NCBI RefSeq assembly: GCF_019884785.1
Contig: NZ_CP082326.1
Coordinates: 1,915,355 to 1,979,354, forward strand
DNA length: 64,000 nt
Source: Crassaminicella profunda
GTDB lineage: Bacteria > Bacillota > Clostridia > Peptostreptococcales > Thermotaleaceae
Reading direction: 5' to 3'
The translations under genes were made by a program, and so were the position numbers. Below, piece by piece: positions 26,836 to 36,263 of this stretch. Positions within the stretch are counted from its first letter, which is position 1. Every line of letters begins with the position of its first letter. The notes under the pieces are model-generated. The model was not told where the DNA came from and made no database searches. It worked only from the letters and a program-made list of their open reading frames with translations.

Positions 26836-28008
26836 TTATTTTAATTCTCTAGCCCCATCCCCTATGGAAGCTATATAAAAACTTGCTCCATAACCGATTA
26901 TTTCCTTATATTTCTTTCCTACATTTTCTATAAATTCATCTACCTTTTGATTATTTACAATATTAACGGTACAACCTCCAAATCCAGCCCCTGTCATTCT
27001 TGATCCAATTGTACCTTCTTGCTCCCAGGCTAACTTGACTAAAGTATCTAGTTCTTTTCCTGTTACTTCATAATCCTCTTTTAAGGATTTATGAGAAGCT
27101 TTCATAAGCTTACCAAACTCTTTTATATCTCCTCTTTCAAGAGCATCCACTGCTTTTAATGTGCGTCGATTTTCATATACAGCATGCTTTGCTCTTCTTC
27201 TATCAATTTCATTGGTTATTAAGTGTTTGTTTTTTTCAAATTCTTCTTCCGTTAGTTCCCCTAAAGCATTAATTTCTAATTCTTTCTGTAATTGAAAAAG
27301 GGCTCTATCACATTCCTTTCTTCGCTCATTATACTTTGAATCAGCTAATCCTCTTCTTTTGTTTGTATTAGCAATGATAATAGATGCATCTTTTAATACT
27401 AAATCAGAATATTTATATGCTAAGGTAGTACAATCTAGCAAAATAGCTTTTTCTTTTTTCCCCATGCCAATAGCAAATTGATCCATAATCCCACAATTCA
27501 CACCAATAAACTGATTTTCAGCTTTTTGGCACATTTTCACCATTGAAATCATATCTACATCTAAGTTAAATAATCCTTTTAATAGTACAGAAGTAACTAA
27601 TTCTATAGATGCAGAAGATGATAATCCAGCACCGTTTGGAATATTTCCAAAGAATAACACTTCCAAGCCATTTTCAAGGAGATATCCATGATCCTTAAAA
27701 ACTTTCATAACCCCTTTAGGATAATTGGCCCAATCATGACCTTTTTCGTATTTTAGTTCCTCTAAAGTAAACGTAAGTATTCCCAAGTCTTTAAAATTCT
27801 TCGAATAAACCTTTACTTTTTTATCTTCTCTTTTTCTAGCAACTGCATAGGTGCCAAAACTTAATGCACAGGGAAATACGTATCCACCATTATAGTCCGT
27901 ATGCTCACCAATCAAATTGATACGTCCTGGAGCAAAAAAGATTCTTGTCTCTTTCCCTTTATCAAAAATCTCAATAAAATCTTTTGTTAACTCTTCAAAT
28001 AAAGTCAT
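26836..28008 (-). CDS. galK: Galactokinase
   Basis: 390-residue GHMP kinase that phosphorylates galactose. Signature GRINLIGEHTDYNGGYVFP near the N-terminus, ATP loop NGAGLSSSASIE, and C-terminal GSRMTGAGFGGCTVN. The ATG at 28008 is preferred over one at 28017 because AAAGGA is then about nine bases upstream. The 120 bp upstream are AT-rich and may hold the operon promoter (a TTGTAA/TATATA pair is weak). First gene of galKET, so the organism can use galactose. Confidence 0.97.
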   Translation of the reverse strand: MTLFEELTKDFIEIFDKGKETRIFFAPGRINLIGEHTDYNGGYVFPCALSFGTYAVARKREDKKVKVYSKNFKDLGILTFTLEELKYEKGHDWANYPKGVMKVFKDHGYLLENGLEVLFFGNIPNGAGLSSSASIELVTSVLLKGLFNLDVDMISMVKMCQKAENQFIGVNCGIMDQFAIGMGKKEKAILLDCTTLAYKYSDLVLKDASIIIANTNKRRGLADSKYNERRKECDRALFQLQKELEINALGELTEEEFEKNKHLITNEIDRRRAKHAVYENRRTLKAVDALERGDIKEFGKLMKASHKSLKEDYEVTGKELDTLVKLAWEQEGTIGSRMTGAGFGGCTVNIVNNQKVDEFIENVGKKYKEIIGYGASFYIASIGDGARELK

Positions 28009-28138
28009 CCCCCTCATTCCTTTCTATAAAATAATATATAGAAATCCTTGACTTCATAGTATTTTTCATTTACTTTTATATACTATATTTCTCGTATATT
28101 ACAATAATTTCCTCTATTAAATTTCCATTTTATTAAAT

Positions 28139-29002
28139 TTAAATAGGCAATACGATCTTCCACGCCCCATCTTCATAAATGAGTTTCCATTTTTCAATCA
28201 TTTCGTCTTCTAAATCAGTTAAGACATCCTTTTTCTTTCTAAAATTAATCACCAAAACTACCTCTTGTTCATATTTCTGTGTTTGATACATATGAATCTC
28301 ATAGTTTTTCATCTCTTGAGCATAATTTCCTATAGTTAATTTAAATTTAACAAAATCATATTTTTCTTTACTATATTTGTCTAACATTTCGTAGCTTTTT
28401 TTATAATTATCATTAATTAAATAGCTTATAAATTGGCTAAAAGTATTCATAGGCATATTCATCTCTTTTTTTATAAACTTTTCATTTCTAAAAAGAGGAT
28501 CTTTTATTGAGTAAATGGGTTCAAAACCTTCTTTATTTCCCTCTACTAATATTTGAACACCCTGAATGTAATCTAGCTCTGTAATAGAATTTACAATAGA
28601 CCAAATCATCATCTCTTTGTTCATTTCCCCCCAAGCAACATTTAGAATTTCCCTTGAAAAATTAATATAACATATTCCCTCTACAGTTTTTACTGAAATA
28701 ATTTTAGTATATTGGGGCATAAGCATATTTAACATTTTATTTCTTGGTCCTTTTATTAATTCTTCAAGGATCAATACTTCCTCTATTTGCTCTGAAGAAA
28801 TAATAACCCGCTTTTCTACTGCTAAACCATCATTTTGAGAACTACCAAAATATAATTTTAGCACATACCGTTCTTTATCAGGTACTGGTGGTATCGGTAT
28901 TTGATTTTTATTTAAATGATTTTCATAAGAAATATTTACTAAAACATATCCTAATATAATAACTATTAGTAAAGTAACTAAAACTTTATAAAATGTTCTC
29001 AA
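28139..29002 (-). CDS. GerMN-domain membrane-anchored protein
   Basis: 287 residues. N-terminal membrane anchor (VLVTLLIVIILGYVLVNI), then a GerMN domain (about 45-165: LKLYFGSSQNDGL, then EELIKGPRNKMLNMLMP, then YINFSREIL), and a C-terminal region of about 110 residues that looks like a NTF2/lumazine-like fold (WKLIYEDGAWKIVLPI end). GerMN occurs in germination protein GerM and in lipoprotein partners of WalRK-like sensors. It lies 21 bp after the histidine kinase, so a role as an auxiliary of this two-component system is plausible, much like LpqB with MtrAB. Confidence 0.8.
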   Translation of the reverse strand: MRTFYKVLVTLLIVIILGYVLVNISYENHLNKNQIPIPPVPDKERYVLKLYFGSSQNDGLAVEKRVIISSEQIEEVLILEELIKGPRNKMLNMLMPQYTKIISVKTVEGICYINFSREILNVAWGEMNKEMMIWSIVNSITELDYIQGVQILVEGNKEGFEPIYSIKDPLFRNEKFIKKEMNMPMNTFSQFISYLINDNYKKSYEMLDKYSKEKYDFVKFKLTIGNYAQEMKNYEIHMYQTQKYEQEVVLVINFRKKKDVLTDLEDEMIEKWKLIYEDGAWKIVLPI

Positions 29003-29023
29003 AAAAATACCTCCTGTATCCTA

Positions 29024-30451
29024 TCAACTATATACATTCATGTTTTTAGGCAACCGTACATAAAATGTAGTTCCCTTTCCCACTTCACTGATTACCTCTA
29101 CTTCTCCTTGATGAAGTTCAATAATCTGTTTTGATATGGATAATCCCAGTCCCGTACCTCCTGTGCTCCTTGATCGTGCTTTATCTACCCTGTAAAAACG
29201 TTCATATATATATGGTAAACTTTCCTTGGGTATGCCAATTCCATTATCCTTAATTTCAACAACTGCCGCTCCATTTTCTGAATACAAAAAAACTTCAACG
29301 ATTCCTCCCTCAGGAGTATACTTTATGGCATTATGAATGATATTTGTTAATGCTTGCTGTATTTTAACTCGATCTAATCCTATTTGAATTTTTTCAGAAT
29401 AAACAAAGTTCATGCTAATTTTCTTTTGTACTGCTATGGGCTTTAATGAGTGAATTAATTTTTCTAACAGATAATTCACATAGGTAACTTCATAATTTAA
29501 CTCTAATTTTCCCTTATCTATATCTACTAAAGCCAGCAAGCTCTGTATAATTTTATCTAATCTATCTACTTCTGAAGCAATATCTTTTAAAAATTCTCTA
29601 TAGGTTTTAATAGGTACATTTTCTTCGTATATAAGAGACTCTGACAATAGTTTCATAGCACTCAAAGGCGTTCTAAGTTCATGGGAGACATTTCCAACAA
29701 ATTCCTTTCTTTGTTGATCTACCTGAAATAATTTTGTACTCATGGTATTGAACGCTTGAGCTAGATTTGTCAACTCGTCATTTCCTATAATCTCCACTTT
29801 CTGCTCTAGCTTTCCTTGATGCATTTTTTTTATCCCTTCTGTTAGCTTTTCTATAGGAGTTGCAATAACATGAGCAAATATAAAACTAATAAATCCAGTA
29901 ATGACGATACATAATATTGCTAATAAAAGATAATTCCTCATAATTTTATTTACATTCCCATATACTTTTTCTAATGAAGATGAAATAAAAATCGCACCAT
30001 ATACTTTATTATTTAAAACAATTGGAACCGTAACATACAAAGTTTTACCATATCCTTTTAATTGGTGTTCTCTTGCAATACTTTTTCCCTTTAAGGATTC
30101 TTGTATTTCCCAATGATTTATTTTCATACCCTTTAACACATCATAAGCATCATTTAGTACAATTCCCTTTTTATTCACAATCATAATTCTTGATTTTATT
30201 TCTTTACTATACCCTTTTAATAAGGCATCCATATCATTGCTGTTTTTATTATGGTTTGCTACTCTATCTGCAATAATATTTCCTTGTGAAAGGAGGTGTA
30301 CCTTCTTTTCATTAACATAATTTATACGAATAGATTCGCTAATAAATGTATGGATCAAAAGGAGTGTTAATATAATCAGTAATAAATAGGTGGAAACAAG
30401 TTTCCACCTAATACTAACGAATTTTATTCTTAGACCTAAAATAATAACCAA
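29024..30451 (-). CDS. Sensor histidine kinase (WalK-like architecture)
   Basis: 475 residues. Membrane segment at about 17-37, extracytoplasmic PAS/Cache-like domain to about 168, second membrane segment at about 172-195, HAMP (PIEKLTEGIKKMHQGKL), HisKA with His257 in FVGNVSHELRTPL, and HATPase with N-box, DNGIGIPKE and GTGLGLSISK. It follows the response regulator with an overlap of 38 bp if the TTG at 30451 is used; no better in-frame start is seen, so the exact start is uncertain. Phosphorylates the adjacent regulator. The signal is unknown; the GerMN neighbour suggests the envelope. Confidence 0.93.
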   Translation of the reverse strand: MVIILGLRIKFVSIRWKLVSTYLLLIILTLLLIHTFISESIRINYVNEKKVHLLSQGNIIADRVANHNKNSNDMDALLKGYSKEIKSRIMIVNKKGIVLNDAYDVLKGMKINHWEIQESLKGKSIAREHQLKGYGKTLYVTVPIVLNNKVYGAIFISSSLEKVYGNVNKIMRNYLLLAILCIVITGFISFIFAHVIATPIEKLTEGIKKMHQGKLEQKVEIIGNDELTNLAQAFNTMSTKLFQVDQQRKEFVGNVSHELRTPLSAMKLLSESLIYEENVPIKTYREFLKDIASEVDRLDKIIQSLLALVDIDKGKLELNYEVTYVNYLLEKLIHSLKPIAVQKKISMNFVYSEKIQIGLDRVKIQQALTNIIHNAIKYTPEGGIVEVFLYSENGAAVVEIKDNGIGIPKESLPYIYERFYRVDKARSRSTGGTGLGLSISKQIIELHQGEVEVISEVGKGTTFYVRLPKNMNVYS

Positions 30452-31115
30452 CTCCCCACTTGGTTCTTATATACTCTGGTTGACTGGACTTTTCCTCAAC
30501 TTTTTCTCTTAATCTTCTTATATGTACATCCACCGTTCTCAAATCCCCAAAATATTCATATCCCCAAATGGTTTCTAGTAATTCTTCTCTACTATATATT
30601 TTATTGGGATTGATTGCTAAAAATAATAATAAATCAAACTCTTTTGCTGTTAGATTAATCTCTCTACCTCTTAGAATTACTTTTCTCCTTAATGTGTTGA
30701 TTGAAAAGTCATCAATCTCTATTATATTTGTAGCAGAAACAGACTCTTTTAAATTTACTCTTCTTAAAACAGCTTTCATCCTCGCCTTAAGTTCTAAAAT
30801 ATTAAAGGGTTTCGTTAAATAATCATCTGCTCCATATTCTAATCCCAAAATTTTACTTGTATCCTCTCCTCTAGCCGTTAGCATAATAATGGGGACCATA
30901 GACGTTTCTCTAATTTTTTTACATACCTCTAAGCCATCAATCTTAGGTAGCATTAAATCTAAAACAATTAAATCATAATCATTCATAAGTCCTTTGTTTA
31001 ATGCTTCATCCCCATCTATTGCAGTATCTACTATATATGACTCTTGTTCTAAACTATATTTTAGTCCCTTTAGTAGCATAGGTTCATCATCTACGATCAA
31101 TACCTTATAAGCCAT
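30414..31115 (-). CDS. OmpR/PhoB-family response regulator
   Basis: 233 residues. Receiver domain with acidic pocket DDE (9-11), phospho-acceptor Asp53 (VLDLMLPKIDG), and conserved Thr and Lys (MLTARG, YLTKPF). C-terminal winged helix with LTAKEFDLLLFLAINP and VDVHIRRLREK followed by the YIRTKWGVGYYF wing. Start at the ATG at 31115 after GAGGTGAT; a TTG one codon earlier is not needed. Works with the overlapping kinase gene. Confidence 0.95.
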   Translation of the reverse strand: MAYKVLIVDDEPMLLKGLKYSLEQESYIVDTAIDGDEALNKGLMNDYDLIVLDLMLPKIDGLEVCKKIRETSMVPIIMLTARGEDTSKILGLEYGADDYLTKPFNILELKARMKAVLRRVNLKESVSATNIIEIDDFSINTLRRKVILRGREINLTAKEFDLLLFLAINPNKIYSREELLETIWGYEYFGDLRTVDVHIRRLREKVEEKSSQPEYIRTKWGVGYYFRSKNKIR

Positions 31116-31192
31116 CAAATCACCTCATCAAATTTCCCTATATTCATAGGATTTCCTAATTCTTATAGAAAGTATGTGCCTTACAAGAAAAA

Positions 31193-31214
31193 AGCTACCT
31201 TAGGTTTGGTAGCT
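31193..31214 (-). terminator. Terminator after selB
   Basis: Stem AGCTACC / GGTAGCT with an 8-base loop, followed on the minus strand by TTTTTTCTTG. Overlaps the selB stop codon and ends the selAB transcript. Confidence 0.85.
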
Positions 31215-33117
31215 ACAATAAAACTCTTTTTTCTCCAATTCTCTTAGTAATCTTATTTTGATCAAAAGACTCTAATAATGGTAATGCATATTTTCTTGAA
31301 GTCCCTAATAAGTCTCTAAATTCAGATAAAGTCATTTCCCCATGATCTTTAAGATAATCGCTCATTATTTTTATAGCTTTTTCATAATTCTCAATATGCA
31401 TAAACATCTCATCATTAATCTTTACAAGACAATTCATATCTAAAAGAGCATATAAAACCTGACGAGATTCTTTCTCGTTTTCTTCATTTTGTAATACTTC
31501 CTTCATGGATGGAGCATTGAACCCACTAGTTAGATAGATCTTCTCTATTTTATTTTTTATTTTTTCTTGTTCTTTCGTATACACAATATGAAAATTATAA
31601 AGTGCAATACAATTATTTAACAGTTTTAAAATATTATTTTCAACAAAATAATTAATGATTTCATCATAGATTTTTCCTTTTACCTGAGGAACTACTTTAT
31701 TTCTAAGCTCTTCTTTACTCATTCCAAAGGTCAATGGATTACCTTTGTGGTAGATACCTAAAGTATATTTAATTTTTTCTTCCATCTCTTTTAAATAAGA
31801 CTTATGAATAAGAATATCTCCTGAAAGCTTCATAATTATTTTTTCTTGTATCAAAGCTTCTACAATCTTTTTAATTGTATCTACGCCAATTCCTGTTTTC
31901 ATGGCATAAAAATGAAGATTCTCAAACTGACTGCTAAATCGTTTGATAACTTCTTCTACAATTTGTTCTGAACTTCCTTCTTCTTTAATTTTCAATTGCT
32001 TTAATACATCTTCTTTAAACCTTTTATGCTTCATGGGATGTGCATCTAGTATGATTCCTCCCCCTATGGTCTCCATAGGTGAATAAAATCTTATTACAAT
32101 ATGATCTCCTCTTTTTGCAACAATTTCCTCTTCCAATCTTAATTGGGCATAACAACTTTCTCCTGGTTTTAATTCTTCTCGATCTAATAAAACAATCCTA
32201 CAAAGGATTTCACTTGTCCCATGATATAATCTTACCCTACTTCTATTTTCAATCACTCTCTTCGTATTTTTAAGTAAATTTATTTTCACATCTAACATCA
32301 TACTAGATTGCATTGAGCCTTCTTTAGCCAGTACATTTCCTCTCATTATTTCTTCTTTTTTTACATTGGCTAAATTGATTGCAACTCTTTGTCCTGCATA
32401 AGACGTCTTTACATTTTCCCCATGAACCTGTAAATTTCTAACTTTTGTCTGAATTCCTTGAGGATAAATCATTAAAGAATCCCCTTCATTAATAGTTCCT
32501 TCAATCTGCGTACCTGTAATAACCGTTCCAAATCCAGCAATAGAAAAAGCTCTATCAATGGGTACTCTAAATGGAAGCAATAAATCCTTTGATTCTGTTT
32601 CTTCTGTCATCTGATCAATTAATTCTGTTAACTTATCAAGACCTTTCCCTTCTAAAGCTGATACAGAAACGATAGGTGCTTTTTCTAAAAAGGTTTCTTT
32701 TACGCTTTCCCTTATTTCCTCTCCAACAAGATCTAGCCATTCTTGTTCTACTAAATCCGTTTTGGTCAATACAATAATCCCTTTTTTCACTTCTAATATG
32801 GATAAAATATCTAGATGCTCTTGGGTTTGAGGCATAACTCCTTCGTCAGCAGCAATTACTAATAAAACAATATCTATTCCACCAATACCTGCCAGCATAT
32901 TTTTAATAAATTTTTCATGTCCTGGCACATCTATAATACCTGCTCTTTTTCCACTTGGAAGATCAAAATGAGCAAACCCTAACTCTATTGTAATACCTCT
33001 TTTTTTCTCTTCTTTTAATCGATCTGCATCTACTCCTGTTAAAGCTTTGATCAATGTAGTTTTTCCATGATCTATGTGCCCAGCAGTCCCAATGATGATA
33101 TGTTTCAAATCCTTCAC
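31213..33117 (-). CDS. selB: Selenocysteine-specific elongation factor SelB
   Basis: 634 residues. Delivers Sec-tRNA to UGA at SECIS sites. An EF-Tu-like N-terminal half with [14 protein letters not shown] (13-26), [15 protein letters not shown], and TKTD (116-119) is followed by beta-barrel domains and a C-terminal region of four winged helices (about 370-634) that binds SECIS RNA. The GTG start at 33117 lies 5 bp after the selA stop and uses GGGGT inside the selA end as ribosome site, so the two are translationally coupled. Confidence 0.97.
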   Translation of the reverse strand: MKDLKHIIIGTAGHIDHGKTTLIKALTGVDADRLKEEKKRGITIELGFAHFDLPSGKRAGIIDVPGHEKFIKNMLAGIGGIDIVLLVIAADEGVMPQTQEHLDILSILEVKKGIIVLTKTDLVEQEWLDLVGEEIRESVKETFLEKAPIVSVSALEGKGLDKLTELIDQMTEETESKDLLLPFRVPIDRAFSIAGFGTVITGTQIEGTINEGDSLMIYPQGIQTKVRNLQVHGENVKTSYAGQRVAINLANVKKEEIMRGNVLAKEGSMQSSMMLDVKINLLKNTKRVIENRSRVRLYHGTSEILCRIVLLDREELKPGESCYAQLRLEEEIVAKRGDHIVIRFYSPMETIGGGIILDAHPMKHKRFKEDVLKQLKIKEEGSSEQIVEEVIKRFSSQFENLHFYAMKTGIGVDTIKKIVEALIQEKIIMKLSGDILIHKSYLKEMEEKIKYTLGIYHKGNPLTFGMSKEELRNKVVPQVKGKIYDEIINYFVENNILKLLNNCIALYNFHIVYTKEQEKIKNKIEKIYLTSGFNAPSMKEVLQNEENEKESRQVLYALLDMNCLVKINDEMFMHIENYEKAIKIMSDYLKDHGEMTLSEFRDLLGTSRKYALPLLESFDQNKITKRIGEKRVLL

Positions 33118-33121
33118 TCCT

Positions 33122-34531
33122 CTACCCCATTAGTATGTGACGTAACCCCTCTACAATGATGTCAAATTCATTTGATTTTATGGTACGCACATCTATTAAT
33201 ACTTTATCTTCACTAATTCTTGTAATAATAGGTGTCTTATAACCCCTTAACATTTCTTCAAATTTGTTAATGGATAAAAACTCTGGTTTTATGCTAATTA
33301 AAACCGTTTCCATCTCCTCGAGTGGCATAGATCCCCCGCCAACTTGAGATACGCCATTTATTTTTTCAATTGTACAATTTTTTATATTATTTTTCAACAT
33401 CTCGTATAAAGTATCTGCCTTTTCTTTAATTTCATCAAAACTCATGGTCAACATACGAAGGGTTGGAATTTCATTGATAGCATCCTTTTCATTTAAATAC
33501 AATCTTAAGGTTGCCTCAAGAGCTGCTAATGTCAATTTATCAACTCTAAATGCCCTTGTATAAGGATTCTTTTTCATCTCCTTAATATACTTTTCTTTTC
33601 CAACAATGATTCCTGCTTGAGGACCCCCTAGTAATTTATCTCCACTAAAGGTAACAATATCTGCTCCTGCTAAAACGCTTTCTTGAACAGTAGGTTCTTT
33701 ATAAAGACCATATTTTGAAAAATCTATAAAAGTGCCACTTCCAATATCTTCAATTACTGGAACATCATATTCTTTTCCTAAATCTACTAAATTTTTTAAT
33801 GAAACCTCCTCTGTAAATCCTAAGATCCTGTAGTTACTTGTATGTACCTTAAGTAAAACAGCAGTCTCCTCACTAATAGCACTTTTATAATCAGAAAGAT
33901 GTGTTTTATTCGTTGTCCCTACTTCAACAAGCTTTGCACCACTTTGTTGCATAACATCAGGTACACGAAAAGCTCCTCCAATTTCTACCAATTGCCCCCT
34001 TGAAACAATTACTTCTTTATTTTTAGCTAATGTATCAAGAACCAACAGAACTGCTGCTGCATTATTATTCACTACCATTGCAGATTCTGCACCTGTGAGT
34101 TTTGTTATGATCTCTTCCACATGGGCATATCTTGATCCTCTTGTTCCAGAATTGATATCAAACTCTAATGTAGAATAGCTACTCGCCACATTCCAAATAT
34201 CTTCCTTTATGGATTCACTAAGAAGGGCACGTCCTAAATTTGTATGCAGCACCACCCCTGTAGCATTTATAACTTTTCTTAAATTCATTCTATTTTTTAA
34301 TTCTACATTTTGAATAATATGCTCTATTAATTCTTCCTCATCAATTTTAAAGTTTTCAGTCTCCTGCTCATTTAATTTGATAATTTGACTTCGTATATGC
34401 TCAATATTCTCTCTAATAGATTCCACAACTGTAATTCTTGGAACTTTTTCTAATAGATTTTCAATTTTTTCTTCCTTTAGCAAATCATCTACCTTAGGAA
34501 TTAACGCAAAAATATTCTTTTTATTCGCCAC
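33122..34531 (-). CDS. selA: L-seryl-tRNA(Sec) selenium transferase SelA
   Basis: 469 residues. PLP enzyme that converts Ser-tRNA-Sec to Sec-tRNA-Sec using selenophosphate. The PLP lysine lies in TFSGDKLLGGPQAG (Lys299), with VINATGVVLHTNLGRALLS and GSRYAHVE as further SelA signatures. The GTG at 34531 is chosen since GGAGTGA precedes it and family sequence (ANKKNIFALIPKVDDLL) begins here; the frame is open further upstream to 34570 without support. Divergent from agcS. Confidence 0.97.
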   Translation of the reverse strand: MANKKNIFALIPKVDDLLKEEKIENLLEKVPRITVVESIRENIEHIRSQIIKLNEQETENFKIDEEELIEHIIQNVELKNRMNLRKVINATGVVLHTNLGRALLSESIKEDIWNVASSYSTLEFDINSGTRGSRYAHVEEIITKLTGAESAMVVNNNAAAVLLVLDTLAKNKEVIVSRGQLVEIGGAFRVPDVMQQSGAKLVEVGTTNKTHLSDYKSAISEETAVLLKVHTSNYRILGFTEEVSLKNLVDLGKEYDVPVIEDIGSGTFIDFSKYGLYKEPTVQESVLAGADIVTFSGDKLLGGPQAGIIVGKEKYIKEMKKNPYTRAFRVDKLTLAALEATLRLYLNEKDAINEIPTLRMLTMSFDEIKEKADTLYEMLKNNIKNCTIEKINGVSQVGGGSMPLEEMETVLISIKPEFLSINKFEEMLRGYKTPIITRISEDKVLIDVRTIKSNEFDIIVEGLRHILMG

Positions 34532-34674
34532 GATTATCACTCCAATTTGTAATATTTCCACAATTACCATTATTACTTAAAATTATAACATATTATACGA
34601 AAAGATTATCCTTTAAATTTTATCACATATATCTTCTCTTTATTCTAAATTTTGGAATTTTTCTGAAAAATATA

Positions 34675-34703
34675 TTGATTAAACTATAAGAATCTTTTAT
34701 AAT
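34675..34703 (+). promoter_or_regulatory. Promoter of agcS
   Basis: -35 TTGATT (34675-34680), 17-bp spacer, -10 TATAAT (34698-34703). Predicts a leader of about 140 nt before agcS. Confidence 0.8.
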
Positions 34704-34778
34704 AATTATAAGTAGGATTCATTTTCTTTATATTGAATTTTAAGTATTGATTCTATGCATCAATAAAATTTTTGAATA

Positions 34779-34832
34779 AGGAGGTGTTCAATAGGTAATA
34801 TTTAAAATATAGCTTTCTAATCTATTACTTAT
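34779..34832 (+). other. Leader structure of agcS: extra Shine-Dalgarno sequence and a 10-bp stem
   Basis: AAGGAGGTG at 34779-34787 looks like a perfect ribosome site but has no ATG, GTG or TTG at a usable distance. It is followed by arms ATAGGTAATA (34791-34800) and TATTACTTAT (34823-34832), which pair with one G-U. The real agcS ribosome site AAGGAGG lies just after. Possibly a ribosome standby or translational control element. Confidence 0.4.
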
Positions 34833-34848
34833 AAAAAGGAGGTCTTTT

Positions 34849-36225
34849 ATGAACAGTATTTCTGATTTAATAGCAGCAATAGGTAGTTTTGCTTGGGGCC
34901 CTATCATGATTGTCTTTTTAGTAGGTACTGGTCTAATTCTTACTTTAGGTACAAGAGTCGTTCAATTTAGAAAACTTGGGTACGCTTTTAAATTGCTTTT
35001 CTCAAAAACAGATACTGCCGATGGAGATATCACTCCTTTTCAGGCATTGATGACTTCTCTTGCTGCAACCATCGGAACAGGTAATATTGCTGGTGTTGCT
35101 ACAGCAATCGCCGTTGGTGGTCCTGGTTCAGTCTTTTGGATGTGGGTTACAGCTGCTGTTGGTGGAGCAACAAAATTTGGTGAAGCACTATTAGCTATTA
35201 AGTATAGAATCACCAATGAAAAGGGCGAAAAATCTGGTGGTCCTATGTATTATGCAAGCCTTGGTATGGAAGATAAATACGGTGGAAATTGGAAATGGCT
35301 AGGAATCGCCTTTGCATTATTTGGTTTTATCGCTTCATTCGGTATTGGAAATCTAGTTCAATCTAACTCCGTTGCAGAATCATTAAAAACTTCCATAGGT
35401 CTTTCTCCTTATGTATCAGGAATCATTATCGCAATAGCTACAGGACTAGTTGTTGTTGGTGGGATTAAGAGCATCGCAAATGTTACAGATAAAATCGTGC
35501 CTGCTATGGCTATTATTTATGTAATTGGTGCTTTAATCGTTCTATTTAGTAATGCATCTAGAATTCCTGAAGCTTTTAGTATGATCTTTTCAAATGCCTT
35601 TAATGCAAATGCTGTTAGTGGAGGATTTATAGGAACTGTTATCCGTATGGGAGTTGCTCGTGGTGTATTCTCAAATGAAGCTGGTCTTGGTAGTGCACCT
35701 ATTGCTCATGCTGCTTCTAAAAATAATGATCCTGTAAAACAAGGGATTATCGGATCTCTTGGTTCTTTCTTAGATACTTTAGTAGTATGTACAATGACAG
35801 CTTTAGTTATTTTAGTATCTGGACTTGTAACAATAGGTAGTGATGGTCTTATGTCCGTTAGAGATGGTCTTACAGGTGCAGCTCTAACTACTACTGCTTT
35901 TAGTGAAGCTCTTCCAAGCTTTGGTGCATTTATTGTTTCCTTTGGATTAGTTTTCTTCGCATTTTCAACGATCCTTGGATGGTACTATTATGGTTCTAAA
36001 TGCTTAGAGTTTATCGCTGGTGTAAAAGCTGTTGAAATTTACAAATGGGTTTGGCCTATCCTATGTTTTGTTGGTGCTACAACCTCTTTAGATATTGTAT
36101 GGAACTTGTCTGACGCATTTAATGGTCTTATGGCTATTCCAAACTTAATTGCACTCCTTGCACTTAGCCCAATCATCTTTAAAATGACAAAAGAGTATGA
36201 AGAAAAGCAAAAACAACTCCATTAA
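34849..36225 (+). CDS. Sodium:alanine/glycine symporter (AgcS family)
   Basis: 458 residues with about ten or eleven hydrophobic segments. The AGCS family signature region TSLAATIGTGNIAGVATAIA near residue 68 and GVARGVFSNEAGLGSAPIAH are clear. Imports alanine or glycine with Na+. It lies inverted between selA and selD, with its own promoter and a bidirectional terminator shared with selD. The placement beside Sec genes fits amino-acid fermentation through selenoenzymes such as glycine reductase, but those are not in the window. Confidence 0.95.
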   Translation: MNSISDLIAAIGSFAWGPIMIVFLVGTGLILTLGTRVVQFRKLGYAFKLLFSKTDTADGDITPFQALMTSLAATIGTGNIAGVATAIAVGGPGSVFWMWVTAAVGGATKFGEALLAIKYRITNEKGEKSGGPMYYASLGMEDKYGGNWKWLGIAFALFGFIASFGIGNLVQSNSVAESLKTSIGLSPYVSGIIIAIATGLVVVGGIKSIANVTDKIVPAMAIIYVIGALIVLFSNASRIPEAFSMIFSNAFNANAVSGGFIGTVIRMGVARGVFSNEAGLGSAPIAHAASKNNDPVKQGIIGSLGSFLDTLVVCTMTALVILVSGLVTIGSDGLMSVRDGLTGAALTTTAFSEALPSFGAFIVSFGLVFFAFSTILGWYYYGSKCLEFIAGVKAVEIYKWVWPILCFVGATTSLDIVWNLSDAFNGLMAIPNLIALLALSPIIFKMTKEYEEKQKQLH

Positions 36226-36232
36226 AAATAAA

Positions 36233-36263
36233 AAGATAAAGCATCCTTTGGGTGCTTTATCTT
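36233..36263. terminator. Bidirectional terminator between agcS and selD
   Basis: Stem AAGATAAAGCA / TGCTTTATCTT, extended inward by CC/GG around a one-base bulge, with A-rich and T-rich flanks on both sides. Serves converging agcS (plus) and selD (minus); overlaps the selD stop. Confidence 0.8.
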
